A DNA stretch of 64,000 bases from Nelumbo lutea (lineage: Eukaryota > Streptophyta > Magnoliopsida > Proteales > Nelumbonaceae), in assembly GCA_022828595.1 (NCBI GenBank), contig JAKGHH010000007.1, forward strand, positions 65,522,727 through 65,586,726, read 5' to 3'. Under the pieces are notes generated by a model. That model worked only from the letters and a program-made list of their open reading frames with translations. It made no database searches and was not told the DNA's origin. The translations under genes were made by a program, and so were the position numbers. Shown here piece after piece: positions 43,331 to 55,361 of the stretch (its first letter is position 1; each line of letters begins with the position of its first letter).

Positions 43331-43799
43331 ATTAAAAATGTGGCAGATGCGTTTTGAACCCAGGCTTAAACATTAAGTGCTTAGCGTGTTAAGCCGCTAA
43401 GCCACCCTTTAATTTGTGATTATAAGCAAAATATAATTAATTTTATTATCTTAATTGTAAACATGCAATCTACAAAATGACATAATAAATATTAATATGT
43501 TCAACAATTTCAACTTAAAATTAAATAGAATAATATTAAAAACTAATATTTACAATTATTAATGAAACAAATATATATATATATATCAAAAATTGATTTT
43601 CCATTCTAAATAAATTTATACAAATAAAAATACTAACAATAGAATAATTATTTTTGTACTTAAAATTCATACATTTGTACATGAATATATATATATTGAT
43701 ATTTTAATTTACACAAGATAATAACATATTTATTATTTATAAAAATTAAAAATTTTGTTTACAAAATATTTAAGTATATAATATTATATCGAATCTATC
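43331..43799. other. AT-rich region, no gene recognised
   Basis: Short (TA)n runs at about 43572-43584 and 43687-43698; otherwise AT-rich and non-coding. Confidence 0.4.
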
Positions 43800-44148
43800 T
43801 GTTGAGCTTGGGCCGATTTTAAGTTATTGGGCCCAGCTTTGTTTTATTTTTATTTAAGCTATTCAGTTAGGAAGTTATTGGGCCTTAGGCCCATTAGTTT
43901 ATGTTAAGTTAAGTTGTGACTATTCAGCTACTTAAAGTAGCCACCCTACTAAGGGTATCTTTGTACTTTTCATTCTTTTTATTTAAGTATATAAATCAAG
44001 AGGGGTTGGCAGCCAGATCTATTCAATTCTCGTGGCATCCCACTCTTCTTCTCTTCTTCTCTTTCTTTCTTTTTTGTTGAAACCTTTCAGCTTCTACTTC
44101 TTTTCTTCACAAAGCATATATCAAAATCAATTATCAGCAACTTCTACT
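43800..44148 (+). repeat. Copia LTR
   Basis: Starts TGTTGAGCTTGGGCC, ends CAACTTCTACT at the primer-binding site (again no CA). TATATAAATC near 43990 is the likely TATA box. Confidence 0.82.
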
Positions 44149-44160
44149 TGGTATCAGAGC
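44149..44160 (+). other. Copia primer-binding site
   Basis: TGGTATCAGAGC directly after the LTR. Confidence 0.92.
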
Positions 44161-44612
44161 CAGGTTGAAGGTTTCTTGAGCTGCTCCATCATGCAGCCCT
44201 AGGTCGGCTGACTGCATGGTGATGTGAGAGGTTGATCGAAGATCTCAGGTAAGCCCAGTTTTTGGATTTTTTTGGTGGATCTGTTTTGCCCTATAGCTGG
44301 TCTAGGTTTCTCATCAAATTCAGGAAGAACTAGAGAAAGGGAAAGACTCTTGTTTTTGTAGGACTCTTCAATTTTGACCTAAGAAGTGGCACCCTAGTTT
44401 TTTTAGGGTTTCTTGGAGTTTTCTAAAGGGGGCGGTTCAAGTCCCACCTGTTTTGGAAGCCTCTGGAGGGAGCGCCTGCTTCTATCTCTTCTCCCACTCC
44501 CGCAGAAAAGGAATCTTTTGTGAGAAGAGCATCTAGGTTACCAAAAGGGTGTGTGTTGTGCCTGAAAGGGATTATTTCTTTTTTCTTCATCTCAGAGTGA
44601 TTTTCTAACCCT
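44161..44612 (+). other. Copia leader, non-coding
   Basis: Stop-rich leader between the primer-binding site and gag; nothing else recognised. Confidence 0.6.
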
Positions 44613-45560
44613 TTGTTGGGAATAATGGAGGGTCACGGAGTTGAAAACAAATCGGGAAGTGAAACGGGACAAAGGGGAGGAGGTGCCGGAGACCTTTTCG
44701 GGGCTGGAACCATCACTACAGTTAAGTTGGATGGTACAAACTATTTAGAATGGTCACAATCTGCAAAGATTGCCATTGGTGCTCGTCGAAAATTGGGGTA
44801 TATCACTGGTGAGGAAGTGAAACCCGAGACTAACAGCTCCCGGTGGGTACAGGAAAATTATATGGTAATGACTTGGCTATGCAATTCTATGCTGCCCCAT
44901 ATAAGTAAAATGACTTTTTGTGGGCAAATACAATCAAGGAAATTTGGGATGGGCTTGCAGAAACCTATTTATAGAGTGAGAATGTTGCTAGGGCCTACTA
45001 GTTGAGAAACTAGGTTATTACTACCAGACAGGGAGATAAACCTATTGTTGTTTATTTTTCGGCCCTTAAAACCCTATGGCAGGAGATTGATCATCTGGAG
45101 ACAGTGATTTGGGAAAGTAGTAAGGATGCAGCAACCTACCAGAACCTCTTAGAGAAGAATAGAGTCGTTGAATTTCTTGTTGGCCTTAATCCCTAGTATG
45201 ACATTGCACGGCAACATATCCTATCCAAGGATAGTGTTACTCTCTCTCAGGCATATGCCTTTTGTATCAGAGGAAGAGAATAGGAGGAATGTGATGATGA
45301 AGAATTCGGGTATTAAACAGTCAGCTATGGTTAGTACTATGAAACCTAAACAGAGTGGAGACTGGGGTGGTAATGAAATCAAGAAGGAAGATAAGGACCT
45401 GATCTGTGGCTACTATAAGAAGCCTAAACACACGAGAGATACCTGCTAGAAGCTTCATCCTCACCTTGTGCCGAATAGAATCAAAAACAAAAAGGGAAAT
45501 GTAAGCACGGCAGTGACTGGTGACTTGCTTGGACCTCCTACTACAACTACTTTGGAGTCT
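44613..45560 (+). pseudogene. Copia gag with altered zinc knuckle
   Basis: MLGIMEGHGVENKSG then VKLDGTNYLEWSQSAKIAI and QENYMVMTWLCNSMLPHISK in one frame to 45005. Later pieces (LWQEIDHLETV-like, then KKEDKDLICGYYKKPKHTRD) reach a knuckle in which the second Cys is Tyr (C-x2-Y). Stops and shifts occur at 44925-45010 and 45447. Confidence 0.85.
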
Positions 45561-45665
45561 ATTGCAACTGCTACAGTGAGGCCAAACTAGAGAGATATGG
45601 GTAGTTACTTAAACAGTGAGATACAGTCAGCCCTAATCCGTTATCAGGTGGACAACTAGGTACAG

Positions 45666-47135
45666 GTGGATCTTGGTGGTGGACATTCTACTTCTTTTGC
45701 TCATACAGGTAGTTCACATGCAACTGCAAACTATGTTTTTACTACAAGTAAGGAGGTACTTCCTTGGATTATAGATTTTGGAGCCTCAGAGCATATGACC
45801 CATAGTTCCACTATTTTCTCTTCTTGCCAACTCTGCTCTGGCAGAGATAGAGTTTCCACAGTTGATGGATCTCATGTTCCCATTGCTGGGAAGGGGTCTA
45901 TCAAGATTACTGATTCCATTTCCCTACCCCCGGTCCTTTATGTACCCAGATTGAGTACTAACTTGTTATCTGTTAGTAGTTTGACTAAGAACTTGAATTG
46001 CTCAATGATTTTTTCTCATGGCCATTGTGTTTTGAAGGATCTGATTTCAAAGAGGACGAATGGGAGTGGTCATGAGGTGAATGGAATCGAACTTCTAGAT
46101 GTGCTTCCCACTCATCAAAGTTATTCATGTCAGCAGGGATTTTGAATCAGAGTCTGTGGGTCAAATTATGCTTTGGCATAATCGTTTGGAGCATTTGTCT
46201 TTTCTTTCTTTGTGTTTCTTATTTCCAAAGTTATTTGAGTTTGTTAATTTGTCTAGCTTAAAGTGTGAAGGTTGTCAGCTTGGAAAACATTGTAGACGTT
46301 CATTTAAAACTAGTAATAAAAGGTGTTCATCTGTGTTTGATGTTATTCATGCTGATGTGTGGGGACCATTACCATGTTCCTTCTATGGGTGGCTATCGAT
46401 ACTTTCTTTTATTTGTGGATGATTTTTCTTGTATTATTGGATTTACTTGATGAGGTCCCGTGAGGAGGTGCCATCCTTGGTTCGATAGTTTCATCAAATT
46501 GTGCTAACACAATTTGGGGTACGACTGAAAGTGTTCAGATCAGACAATGCCAAGGAATATTTTGAGAAAAACCTTACTTCGTATCTATTAGAGTATGGAG
46601 TAATTCATCAGAGCAGTTTGTTCTTACACTCCAACAGCAAAATGGGGTAGCAGAAAGGAAGAACAACATCATTGTTGAAGATGTGCGAGGAAGCATGATG
46701 ATAACATCTACTGTTCCAGTTCATCTTTGGAGTGAATGCAGTTCTCACAATAGTCCTTCTGATTAATAGGGTGCCTTCTCATGTTCTTGGATATATAGCA
46801 CCCCATTCAGACCTCCTTTTTCCTGAGGGGGAGATGTTCCACATTCCTCTCAAGACTTTTGGTTGTGTTTGCTTTGCTCATGTTCTTGGTCCTCACCGCT
46901 CAAAGCTTGATCCAAAGGCAAAGAAGTGTTTTTTCTTGGGTATGTAGAAAATCAGAAAGGATACTGTTGCTATGACCCAGTCTCCGAGAGTCGGTATGTT
47001 ACTATGGATGTCACCTTTTTTAAGTCCACACCTTTTTTCCCGACGGGTTCTTCTCAGGAGGAGTGTTTTGGGGAAGGAAGTGAGCAGTCTATTCCTGCTT
47101 CCAGTTCCAGTCCATGTGTCCATTCCTATATCTGA
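45666..47135 (+). pseudogene. Copia protease and integrase
   Basis: VLPWIIDFGASEHMTHSSTI holds the protease site with DSG changed to DFG. Then VLYVPRLSTNLLSVSSLTK, LWHNRLEHLSF-like, CEGCQLGKHCRRSF, VIHADVWGPL, YFLLFVDDFS and FRSDNAKEYF, a damaged QQNGVAERKN (NSKMG frame), and KTFGCVCFAHVLGPHRSKLD. The catalytic set is spread over three frames. Confidence 0.87.
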
Positions 47136-47378
47136 ACACTCCTATGTCTAATCCTCCTACGTAACCTACCTTACCACCTCCCTTGCGTCCTGTTTCGTTG
47201 GAGCTACTCACGACAACGCCTACAACTTCACAGGGAGGTTGATTCCACTACAGAAAGAACCCACATCACTTCCTATCGGCTCCTTGGAGACTCCAGATTT
47301 GACTGACACTGACTCAGGTATTCCTCTTGCTCCCTCTGATGTTTCAGTTCCTATTGATTCCACTAAACCCCATCATAG

Positions 47379-47649
47379 ATGACCTGGACCTTCCTATTGC
47401 ATTCAAAAAGGGAAGAAAAAGTGTATTACTCATTGTATCTCTCCTACAGTGGACTTTCTCCTTATCGAGCCTTCCTTTCTTCCCTTGACTCACGTGTCTA
47501 TACCCAATTGGGTGTCAATGAGGCTCTCTCCAAACCTGAGTGGAAGACAGCTATGCAGGAAGAAATAGAAGCTTTAATTAAGAATCAGACGTGGGAGATT
47601 GTGGATCTACCAGAGGCGAAGGAGGCAGATGAGTTTATACAGTTAAATA
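47379..47649 (+). pseudogene. Copia linker and first part of RT, cut off
   Basis: The linker YSGLSPYRAFLSSLDSRVY leads to WKTAMQEEIEALIKNQTWEI and VDLPEAKEADEF, the N-terminal edge of RT. Coding stops where the next LTR begins at 47650. Confidence 0.82.
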
Positions 47650-47924
47650 TGTTGAAATAATTTAGTTATTTGTGTTAGGGTATGTTTGGCTAGTTAAAGT
47701 GTTTTTTATTTTCTGTATTTCTGTTATTGTACTCACTTACAGCAGGGGCACAAGGGTCTTTTCCCTTCTTATTTCTGCCACCCTATATAATATAATAAAA
47801 GTTGGTGCCGCCAGCACTGTTCTATTGCTCCAAACTTTTTCTTCTTCCTTTCTTTCTTCTCCTTTTTCTCTTCTTTCCTTCTTTTCTCTACTTCTTCATA
47901 TTTCAATCGGATTTATTGTCAAGA
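47650..47924 (+). repeat. Copia LTR, related to the one at 20161
   Basis: Shares TTAGGGT.TGTTTGGCTA, TTACTCA..GGGGCACAAGGGTC and TGGTGCCGCCAG with the LTRs at 20161 and 23007, and ends TTGTCAAGA at the primer-binding site, the same GA terminus. Confidence 0.88.
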
Positions 47925-47936
47925 TGGTATCAGAGC
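47925..47936 (+). other. Copia primer-binding site
   Basis: TGGTATCAGAGC, no spacer. Confidence 0.92.
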
Positions 47937-48120
47937 AAGGCTGTTGAATCTGGGCGACCAAGTTTTTTCTCTTCAAGTTGCTGAATCTAGGCGGAACAGA
48001 GGACTGAATCTGGGCTGATCAAATCAGATCTGCAACTGGTACAACCCTAAAGTTTTCTTTATTCTTTTATTTCTTTCCTTGGTCGTGTACCAAGTGGAGA
48101 GCAAATGAATTCAAACCACT

Positions 48121-48240
48121 GAATGTCGGCAAACTTTTGTGAGGGTTATATCTTTTATTTGTTGGATCGTGTGGTCCTGTAAATGTTGGCAGACTTTTGT
48201 GAGGGTTATATCTTTTATTTGTTGGATCGTGTGATCCTGT
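48121..48240. repeat. 60-bp tandem repeat, two copies
   Basis: 48121-48180 and 48181-48240 differ at about five positions (shared ACTTTTGTGAGGGTTATATC). A second small duplication of GGATTAATGCTGTGGTG lies at 48330-48375. Confidence 0.93.
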
Positions 48241-48609
48241 ACTTATGAAAAGGTGACTGTAGGTCGTAGATGACCTATTTTCTCTGCTCGTTAGTCTGAT
48301 TTCATGTGTGTTAGGATCTCTCTTATTGATTAATGCTGTGGTGGAACTTACACGTTATGGATTAATGCTGTGGTGAAAATCAATCTCGTCATAGTTCTTC
48401 TTTGGAAGTTGGTGCTGTTTGTTTTTGTGCTCAGATTTAGTCCAGAACTGAATTGTTGTGTGTGGAGCTTTTGTCGATATAAGGAGGCGATCATAAGTTG
48501 AGAGTTTAGATAAAAAAATCTTGTGCTTACCAAGTCGTCTGAGAAATCTTCTACTTTAGAGATTTCAGGGAGCCACAATGGAGTCAATGGGGAATGGATA
48601 TGAGTTTCC

Positions 48610-49130
48610 CCATGGCTGTTATTCCCTTTGATGGTCTGAACTACCTTGTGTGGTCTAGCGGAATAAAACTCTACATCACTTGCTAGGGGGAAAATAGGAT
48701 ACATCAATGGGAGAGTGAAGGAACCGAAGTACGAAGTGCTGAATTTGATAGGTGGAACCAAGAGAATAGTATCCTGATGTCATGGCTCTTGATTTCCATG
48801 CACCACAGGTAAGGAAGACTTTTATGTGGGCTGAAACTGCTTGTGAGATATGGGAACAAGCAAAGTCCACCTATTCAGAGCAGAGACACTATGCAACGAT
48901 ATATCGATTTACTGCAAGCTAAATCCTCTACTTGCAAGCAGGGGGAGAGGAGTCTTTCGATGCACTATTCTGATTTGACATCGATATGGAAAGAACTTGA
49001 TCACTACCGGAATGTGAATTGGAAGTATGATGAAGATGCAAAGGTGTATAAGTCACTTGATCCACTACCCCAAAATGTGAATTGGTTTCCATGCTGCCAC
49101 AGGTGTTATAAGTCAGTTCCTATTTGAGGA
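48610..49130 (+). pseudogene. Copia gag fragment
   Basis: Reads MAVIPFDGLNYLVWSSGIKL, then after stops and shifts RWNQENSILMSWLLISMH and SIWKELDHYRN. These are the N-terminal landmarks of a UBN2-type gag. GTGAATTGG occurs twice near 49014 and 49077, suggesting a local duplication. It ends near 49130. Confidence 0.78.
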
Positions 49131-49169
49131 ACTGAGATTAAATGGTCAGCTGAGCTTGAAAATCAGGGA

Positions 49170-51832
49170 AGCAAAGAGAGGAATGGCTGTTAGAAGGTTT
49201 GGGGGTAATTGAAGGGTTCAAGGAGTTTGTGGAAGGTGCAAGTAACAAAGGCAAACAAAATAGTTGGAAAGAGCTTCTCTCAAGAAACTGGAAGAAGGTT
49301 TGTTGTAGAGTGTAAAACCTTAAAGGTTATTTTATTTCTTTGACAGAATTTTTGGCAAGGGTAGAAAGCAGATGGTCTGCTTCCCAGAAGGAAGGAAGAG
49401 TCAGGGCTGGAAGGCAGTTCATGGCGCCTTATGTGAACTGCTGCAACGCCTGGGTGTTAAAAGAGAAGCAATAGTAAAAAGGAAGATAAGCAGTTCTAGC
49501 AGTATGGTGAACAATATTAAGCAAGATACTTTTTTAGTGATAGCTGGGACCGGTAAATACAGAATGGGAGAAAACATACAGAGAGGTGATTGGGAAAGTA
49601 ACCTGATAGTTAAAGCTTCAGCTCCCATTCTTGACTGGAGGAAAGTTGCAGATCTGTTAACAGCAAGTTTAAAGTTGAAGAGCACATTTATTTTAACACC
49701 TTTTGAGAAGGACAAGGCTTTGCTGGATCTGCTTGAGAATAGAGTAGAAGTTGAGGCTTTAAATATCCAAGCTAAACTTGGAAGTTTCACAGTATCAAGA
49801 TGGTATCCGGGATCAAACTCCAAAGATTTCTTTGTTGAAGATGGAGTGTTGGTGCGTCTTTTAGGTCTTCCCTTTCACTTGTGGAAGCAAGAAACCGCTG
49901 AAGTCATTGCTTTGATGTGTGGAGGATCACTAGGAGGTGCCTTTTGGGGAGACCTTTGTTCAGCTTCCATTTTATTGAATGGAGTAAAACCTGAGGAGAT
50001 TCCTCAGAAGATAGAGGTGTTAGTCGAAGGGCATTGCTACTTTGTGTGGCTGGCTTCATCCACTGAATCAATGCTCTGGAAAGATGCTCGTAGGGAGGGA
50101 GATGAGAAGGTTGAAGAAGAAGAGCTGCATGGCAAGAAAGGGTTGGAGGATTCAAACAAGAAAAGCACTTTCACTAAAATGGAAAAACATTTGCTGGAGA
50201 AACAAAAGGGTAGCAGGCAGGGGTGGGATTTTCGCGTGTGGAAGCAGTGAATAGTTTGGAGGGTGGCAGGTCCTTTGCACAGGTTGTAACCGGCGCCAAG
50301 ACTTTTTTTGAACAAGGAAAAGAGGTTGGTCCAAGGAAGAACCGAACCTTAGACCTGTTAAAACCAAACAGGGCCGGGGTTTGGACGTGCGTGACCTTCT
50401 TAAAAGTCACGTGAGCTCGCGGGTGTTTAAGAATGGGGCAAAGCAAAAGCCCATGTGGGCTGCTAATGGTATTATTAAAGGCCCAAACAGGTCAGCGGGG
50501 CCGACCCAGCTTGTTAAAAAGGTGTGTGAGCCTTTAATGAAACACGTGACTGAGGTTTCGACTAAGATAAGACATCGGTTATGGTCTATCATCGTCCCCA
50601 GCCGCGAGCCAAAAGGGGGAATGCGCGCAGCACCGGAAACAAGAAAAGAAGAGGGCGTTATAGTGGGTCTCCCGACGAAGTTTGAAGGAGCTTAGCCACG
50701 TGCGAGGCTTCTCAGAGAGGCTGAAGCCAAGTTTCACTAGGGGAAGAACTGAAGAGAAGAAAGAGAAGTTTGAAGGATGGGTGCAGTGTGGTGAAGGCGG
50801 TGATGAATCGGAGGACCTTTCTATTGATGGCTCTAGCGTGGGCAGTGTAAATGATGAAGGCAGCTGTGTTGGAGGTGATATGGAAGGGTGGAATATTGCA
50901 AGATTATTTTAGGGTGAAGACTGCAATCGGCTTATCTCACTCCCAAGACCACAGAGTGCGCAAGGTTTATCAGAAGGGGAAAACCAGGAGAATCGGAAGC
51001 AGAGCAGGAATACGTCATCTAGGGGTGACCCAGGGGTAGAGTGGAATATCACCAGGTTGACCAAAGGACGGAAGTACTTCCCATTCAACTCAGGAAGATA
51101 ATTGTTTACCAACCTCCGGAACAAGAGGTCGAGAGCAATCCTATTCTAGCTTGTCCATCAGTCCCAGGTAACCATGTGATTTCGATTTGTGCTACTAATG
51201 TGTCTCTTGTGTCTTTGGTTCCGGATTCCGTTCCTGTACCATGTCCTATAGCCCTTGAATATGCAGTCGAGCTAGTAGGCGGGCTCTCTGAGGAGGGGGA
51301 AAGGGGAAGGAAGGATTGTGGGAAGGTGCGGGAAGAAAGGTATAGGAGTGGAAAAGTGTGGGAAATCATTGCAAGAGTGTTTAAGGATGTGGAAGGGAAG
51401 CTTATTTGGAGGAGGGAAGGGGAGGAGGGGTTAGTGGAGAGGAGGGAAAGGAATGAGGGTAGAGATGGAGAGGATTACGGGGAGAAAGCAGGGAAGGAGG
51501 GAGGTAACATTAAGGGGAGGAAGGTTGGAGAGGAAAGAATTGAGGTGGGACTAGAGGAGAGGAAGGAAAGGCAGGTGGACAGAGATGAAGGGGAATCTGT
51601 AGGAAGGGTAGGGGTGGTGGAATCGGGGAGAGAAGACACGATGGCGGAATTTGTAGGGAAGTTGGGCTGTAGGCTGGAAGATTTGAACGAGTTGAAAGAA
51701 AGTGTACAGAAGAGGAAGATGCAAATCATAACAAAGAAGAGGAGGTTGAGTGAAGTAGAGAGATTAAAGAGAGATGTAGAAGGAGACAAGAAGCTTGAGG
51801 TAAAAGGAGATAGAAGGAAAGGGGGAAAGTAG
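49170..51832 (+). pseudogene. LINE ORF1 (DUF4283-like, with acidic/basic tail)
   Basis: ORF1 binds the element's RNA. The main block, 49372-50250, is open for 292 codons: SQGWKAVHGALCELLQRLGV, RWYPGSNSKD, RLLGLPFHLWKQETAEVIAL, GLPFHLW being a hallmark of this region. Later open pieces follow in other frames at 50381-50695 and 51041-51832. The last (263 codons) is strongly Glu/Arg/Lys/Gly-rich (GEEGLVERRERNEG) and looks like a charged, partly helical tail. The antisense of this part is Ser/Pro/Leu-rich and open, which can mislead gene finders. Confidence 0.78.
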
Positions 51833-51868
51833 TGGGTAGGTGGCAAGGGGTTTGTAAAAAGAAGTGGA

Positions 51869-52620
51869 ATGAAGATTCTTAGTTGGAATGTGAGGGGAAT
51901 TGGGAGTGCGAAGAAGAGAGCAACAATAAAAGAGGTAATAAGACGGTATGACCCAGACATTGTACTGCTGCAAGAGTCTAAGAGAATGGAGTTTAATGAT
52001 AAATGGGCAAGGAGTGTATGGAAAGCCAAGGGGATTAGCTGGGTGGCGGCTCCATCGTGGGGTGCTTCCGGGAGGATTGTAACAATGTGGAAGAGAGGAT
52101 GTGGTTGAAGGTATGGAGGAGTTGATCGCGAAAGTACTTGGTTTCCATGAAGTTTAAGCAGCAAGAGGATGATTATATGTGGGTGCTCACAAATGTTTAC
52201 GGACCGAATGACTACAAAGAGAGAAAGGAGTTGTGGGAGGAACTGGTTTGATGTTAGAGGGTTGTGGGATGGGCCTTGGTGCATGGGTGGGGATTTCAAT
52301 GTGATTAGATTCTCGGAAGAGTCCAACAAGGTTAACCAAAGGGTGACAAAAAGCATGAGGAAGTTTAACATTTGTGGATGCCTTTGAGCTTAAAGAGATT
52401 CCCCTAGGACATAAGACATTTACATGGTCAAATCTCCAATCTAGACCCATTTGCTCTAAGCTGGATTAGATTCCTGTTCTCTTTGGATTGGAGAGAACAT
52501 TGGGGAACCTTGGATGCTAGAGCTCTCCCAAGGGTGACATCAGATCACTGGCCCATAGTGTTATGTAAGTAGGAAAGAAGGTGTGGAGGTCCTACCCCCT
52601 TTAGATTTGAAAATATGTGG
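51869..52620 (+). pseudogene. LINE ORF2 endonuclease
   Basis: MKILSWNVRGIGSAKKRATI and YDPDIVLLQESKRM are the opening of the AP-endonuclease-like domain, which nicks the target. The frame breaks at 52108, then shows VLTNVYGPNDY, CMGGDFNVIRF (the conserved GDFN), FTWSN and SDHWPIV in other frames. The catalytic Asn, Glu, Asp and His signatures can all be seen, but no single frame joins them. Confidence 0.88.
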
Positions 52621-54370
52621 TTACTTCATCTAGGGTTTCCTAACAAAATGAGGCGAGAGATTCCATAAGTGTAACCCGTTGGTGGTAGTGGGAGGGGATG
52701 AGATTCCATAAGAAACTACAATTCTTGAAAGCAAGAATCAAGGAGTGGAATTTGGATGGAGTTCGGGAGGACAGAAGAAAGAAAGGGAGACTTGATGCAA
52801 GAAGATTGAAAGCCTTGGACTTTTAAAGAGGAAAGGGGAGAATTTGGAGAGGATGACAATAACCTCAGGAGAGAATTTGAGAAGACAGTTAGAGGATTGC
52901 CTGCACAAGGAGGAAATTATGCTGGAGGCAAAAATCTCGGTGTAAATGGTTGCATAGAGGGAGATAGAAACACTAGGTATTTCCACTCCTCTAGCAGATG
53001 GCAGGAGAAGGAAGAACTTTATCTCCAAATTGGTAGTAGATGGAGTTGAGTTAATACAGCAAGAGGAGATATGCCAGGGCCTGTGTGGAGCACTTCAAAT
53101 CTATTCTAAGAAGGCCTGTAGTAGAAGGGTGTGGGTAGAAGGTTTGGATTGGCCAGATGTAGGGGTGGAGAACAGAGAGAATGATGGAAAGAAGCTTTAA
53201 TATAGAAGAGATCAAGGAGGCTGTGTTTTCTATGGATAGAACAAAAGCTCCAGGGCCAGATGGGTTTACAATGGCTTTTTATCAGGATTGTTGGGATATC
53301 TTGAAAGATGATCTCTTGCTGGTGTTTGAGGAGTTTTTCAGGAGAGGAATTGTCAATCTAGGTGTGAACTCTACATTTATAGTCTTAATTCCAAAAAAGA
53401 AATATGCATCCCACCCGAAGGACTTTAGGCCAATAAGCTTGGTTAATAGCTTGTATAAGATCATTGCAAAAGTGTTGTCTTTGAGGCTGAAGAAGGTACT
53501 GCCAGATATCATTGCACACTATCAAGGAGCTTTTGTGAGTGGAAGACAAATTACAGACCAGATTTTAATTGCTAATGAGAGTGTGGAGAACTTTAAGAGG
53601 GATAAGAAGAAGGGAGTGGTCTATAAGCTGGACTTGGAAAAGGCTTGTGACTTGGTGGACTGGGAGTTCTTGAGGAAAGTTTTAACTAAATTTGGGTTTG
53701 GGGCTAGATGGTGTAAGTGGATCATGGGTTGTGTCCGGAATTGTCATTATTCAGTGCTAGTGAATGGACAGTGGTAGATTTCTTTCCAGCCAGTAGGGGT
53801 ATAAGACAAGGAGACCCCCTTTCTCCTTTCTTGTTCATTTTAATTGCGGAGGTTTTGGGGAAACTGATTCACAGAGCAGAATTCTAGGGGGCTCATTAGA
53901 AGGCTGGAGGGTTGGGAGGGTGAAAACCCCCCTCACTCACTTACAGTTTGCTGATGACACGATTCTGTTTTTGTGAAGGTGGTAATGTGAGGTTTATCAG
54001 GAACTTAAAGTCGGTGATACAACTGTTTGAGCAAATGTCCAATTTGAAGGTTAATCTTGGGAAAAGCTGTGTAGTGCGGGGTGAATTTGGAGGAGGGAGA
54101 GATTAGGGAGAGTGCTGAAAGTGCTGGGGTGTGAAGTTTCGGGGTGGCCTCTGAACCTACTTAGGATTACCATTAGGTGATAATCCTATTAGAGAGAGCT
54201 TTTGGAACCCGATGGTGGAAAGGTTTGAAAAAAGACTGGTATCCTGAAAAAAGAACTACATCTCTCTTGGTGGAAAAATTACACTAATTAAGGCCACACT
54301 TGTTAATTTATCTATTTTTTCCTGTTGGTGTTTAAAATCCTTGTGAAGATTGCTAATAGATATAGAGAAC
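52621..54370 (+). pseudogene. LINE ORF2 reverse transcriptase
   Basis: A helical region with many shifts comes first, then an open block of 198 codons (53181-53777): IEEIKEAVFSMDRTKAPGPD, FIVLIPKKKYASHPKDFRPI, SLVNSLYKIIAKVLSLRLKK, GRQITDQILIANESVENF and VYKLDLEKACDLVDWEFL. A stop at 53777 is followed by [15 protein letters not shown] and LQFADDTILF (catalytic ADD) sequence in shifted frames near 53800-53970. KACD in place of KAYD is a visible substitution. Confidence 0.9.
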
Positions 54371-54374
54371 GATA

Positions 54375-55310
54375 ATGAGAGATTTCCTGTGGGAGCCGGG
54401 AGAAGAGAAGAGGGATCATAGAGTTAGCTGGGAAATAGTGTGTAGGAGTAAGTCATGTGGTGGTTTGGGGCTTGGGAGTATTAGGAGAAGGAATATGACT
54501 CTGCTGGGGAAGTGGTTGTGGAGGTTTCCTATGGTGAAGGAGAAGCTATGGGCTATTATAGTGTCAAGTATTCATGGGCTAGAGCACAATGGATGGGACG
54601 CTGGAATCAGAGCTAGGATCACAAGCAATTCTCCTTGGAAAGTCATTCATGACCTGCTACCAGTTTTCATTCCTAATATCAGGTATGACTTGAATTCCGG
54701 TAACTCCATAAAATTTTGGGAACAAACCTGGGTGGGGAGCGCCCCTCTAAAGGATCAGTTTCCGTCTTTGTATGCTCTTTCTGATTTGAAAAATGAGCTG
54801 ATCTCGTCTTTCACCACCCCGTCCTCTTCCACTTCTGGGATTGGGTGGAACTTGGGTCTAAGAAGGGATTTGAGGGACTCAGACTTCGACTGTATTTCGA
54901 GCCTTCTTGCACTTCTTGATAACGTTGTCTTAGACCCCACTAGGATGGATTCTAGAATTTGGACACCTACACCCAATGGCATTTTCTCTTGTGCTTTGTT
55001 CTTCAAAGTCTTAAGTCAGTCCACCAGTCCTACCTTGTCCCCTTTCCCTGTTGGTGAGGTTTGGTGCAGAGCTATACCTCCTAGGGTTGGTAGTTTTTGT
55101 TGGGAAGCCTATCTAGAAAGAATTAACACTGGTGATCTACTCCAAAAGAAGAGACCCAATACTTGCTTGTCACCTCAGTGGTGTGTTTTGTGTAAAGCAG
55201 ATGGGGAGACTGGTTTTCACCTAATGGTGTCTTGCCACTTCGCGAGGTCATTGTGGGATTGGGCTTTCTCCTTATTTGGATGTAGTTGGAATCCCCCATC
55301 AGACATGTAG
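54375..55310 (+). pseudogene. LINE ORF2 zinc-binding region (zf-RVT)
   Basis: The longest open block of the element, 311 codons: MRDFLWEPGEEKRDHRVSW, GGLGLGSIRRRNMTLLGKWL, SIKFWEQTWVG, GIFSCALFFKVL, PRVGSFCWEAYLERINTGDL, then the Cys motif CVLCKADGETGFHLMVSCHF. It is uninterrupted until a TAG at 55308. Confidence 0.9.
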
Positions 55311-55361
55311 GGCCTTTTCTCCCCTTCCTTTTTCAAGTGGCGGTTAAAAAGGGGAAGGACA

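Larger units (their letters stand above)
43800..47649 (+). mobile_element. Ty1/copia element, truncated at its 3' side by another Copia
   Basis: 5' LTR 43800-44148, primer-binding site 44149-44160, gag, protease, integrase, start of RT. It stops at 47649 where the LTR of a different Copia begins. The remaining RT, RNase H and 3' LTR are not in the window. Its gag resembles that of the nested 35.9-kb element, so the two belong to related lineages. Confidence 0.88.
47650..49130 (+). mobile_element. Truncated Copia (5' LTR, leader, part of gag)
   Basis: The LTR at 47650-47924 is of the same family as the 20.2-kb element. A primer-binding site, a leader with tandem repeats and a gag fragment follow, then LINE sequence. 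No 3' LTR is present. Confidence 0.85.

Noticed and set aside
48348..48761. Open frame of 137 codons on the minus strand
   Set aside because: It lies opposite the Copia leader and gag start and matches no known protein.
51475..52371. Open frame of 298 codons on the minus strand
   Set aside because: It lies antisense to LINE ORF1 and the endonuclease start and is Ser/Pro/Leu-rich because the sense strand is Glu/Arg/Gly-rich; no family fits.
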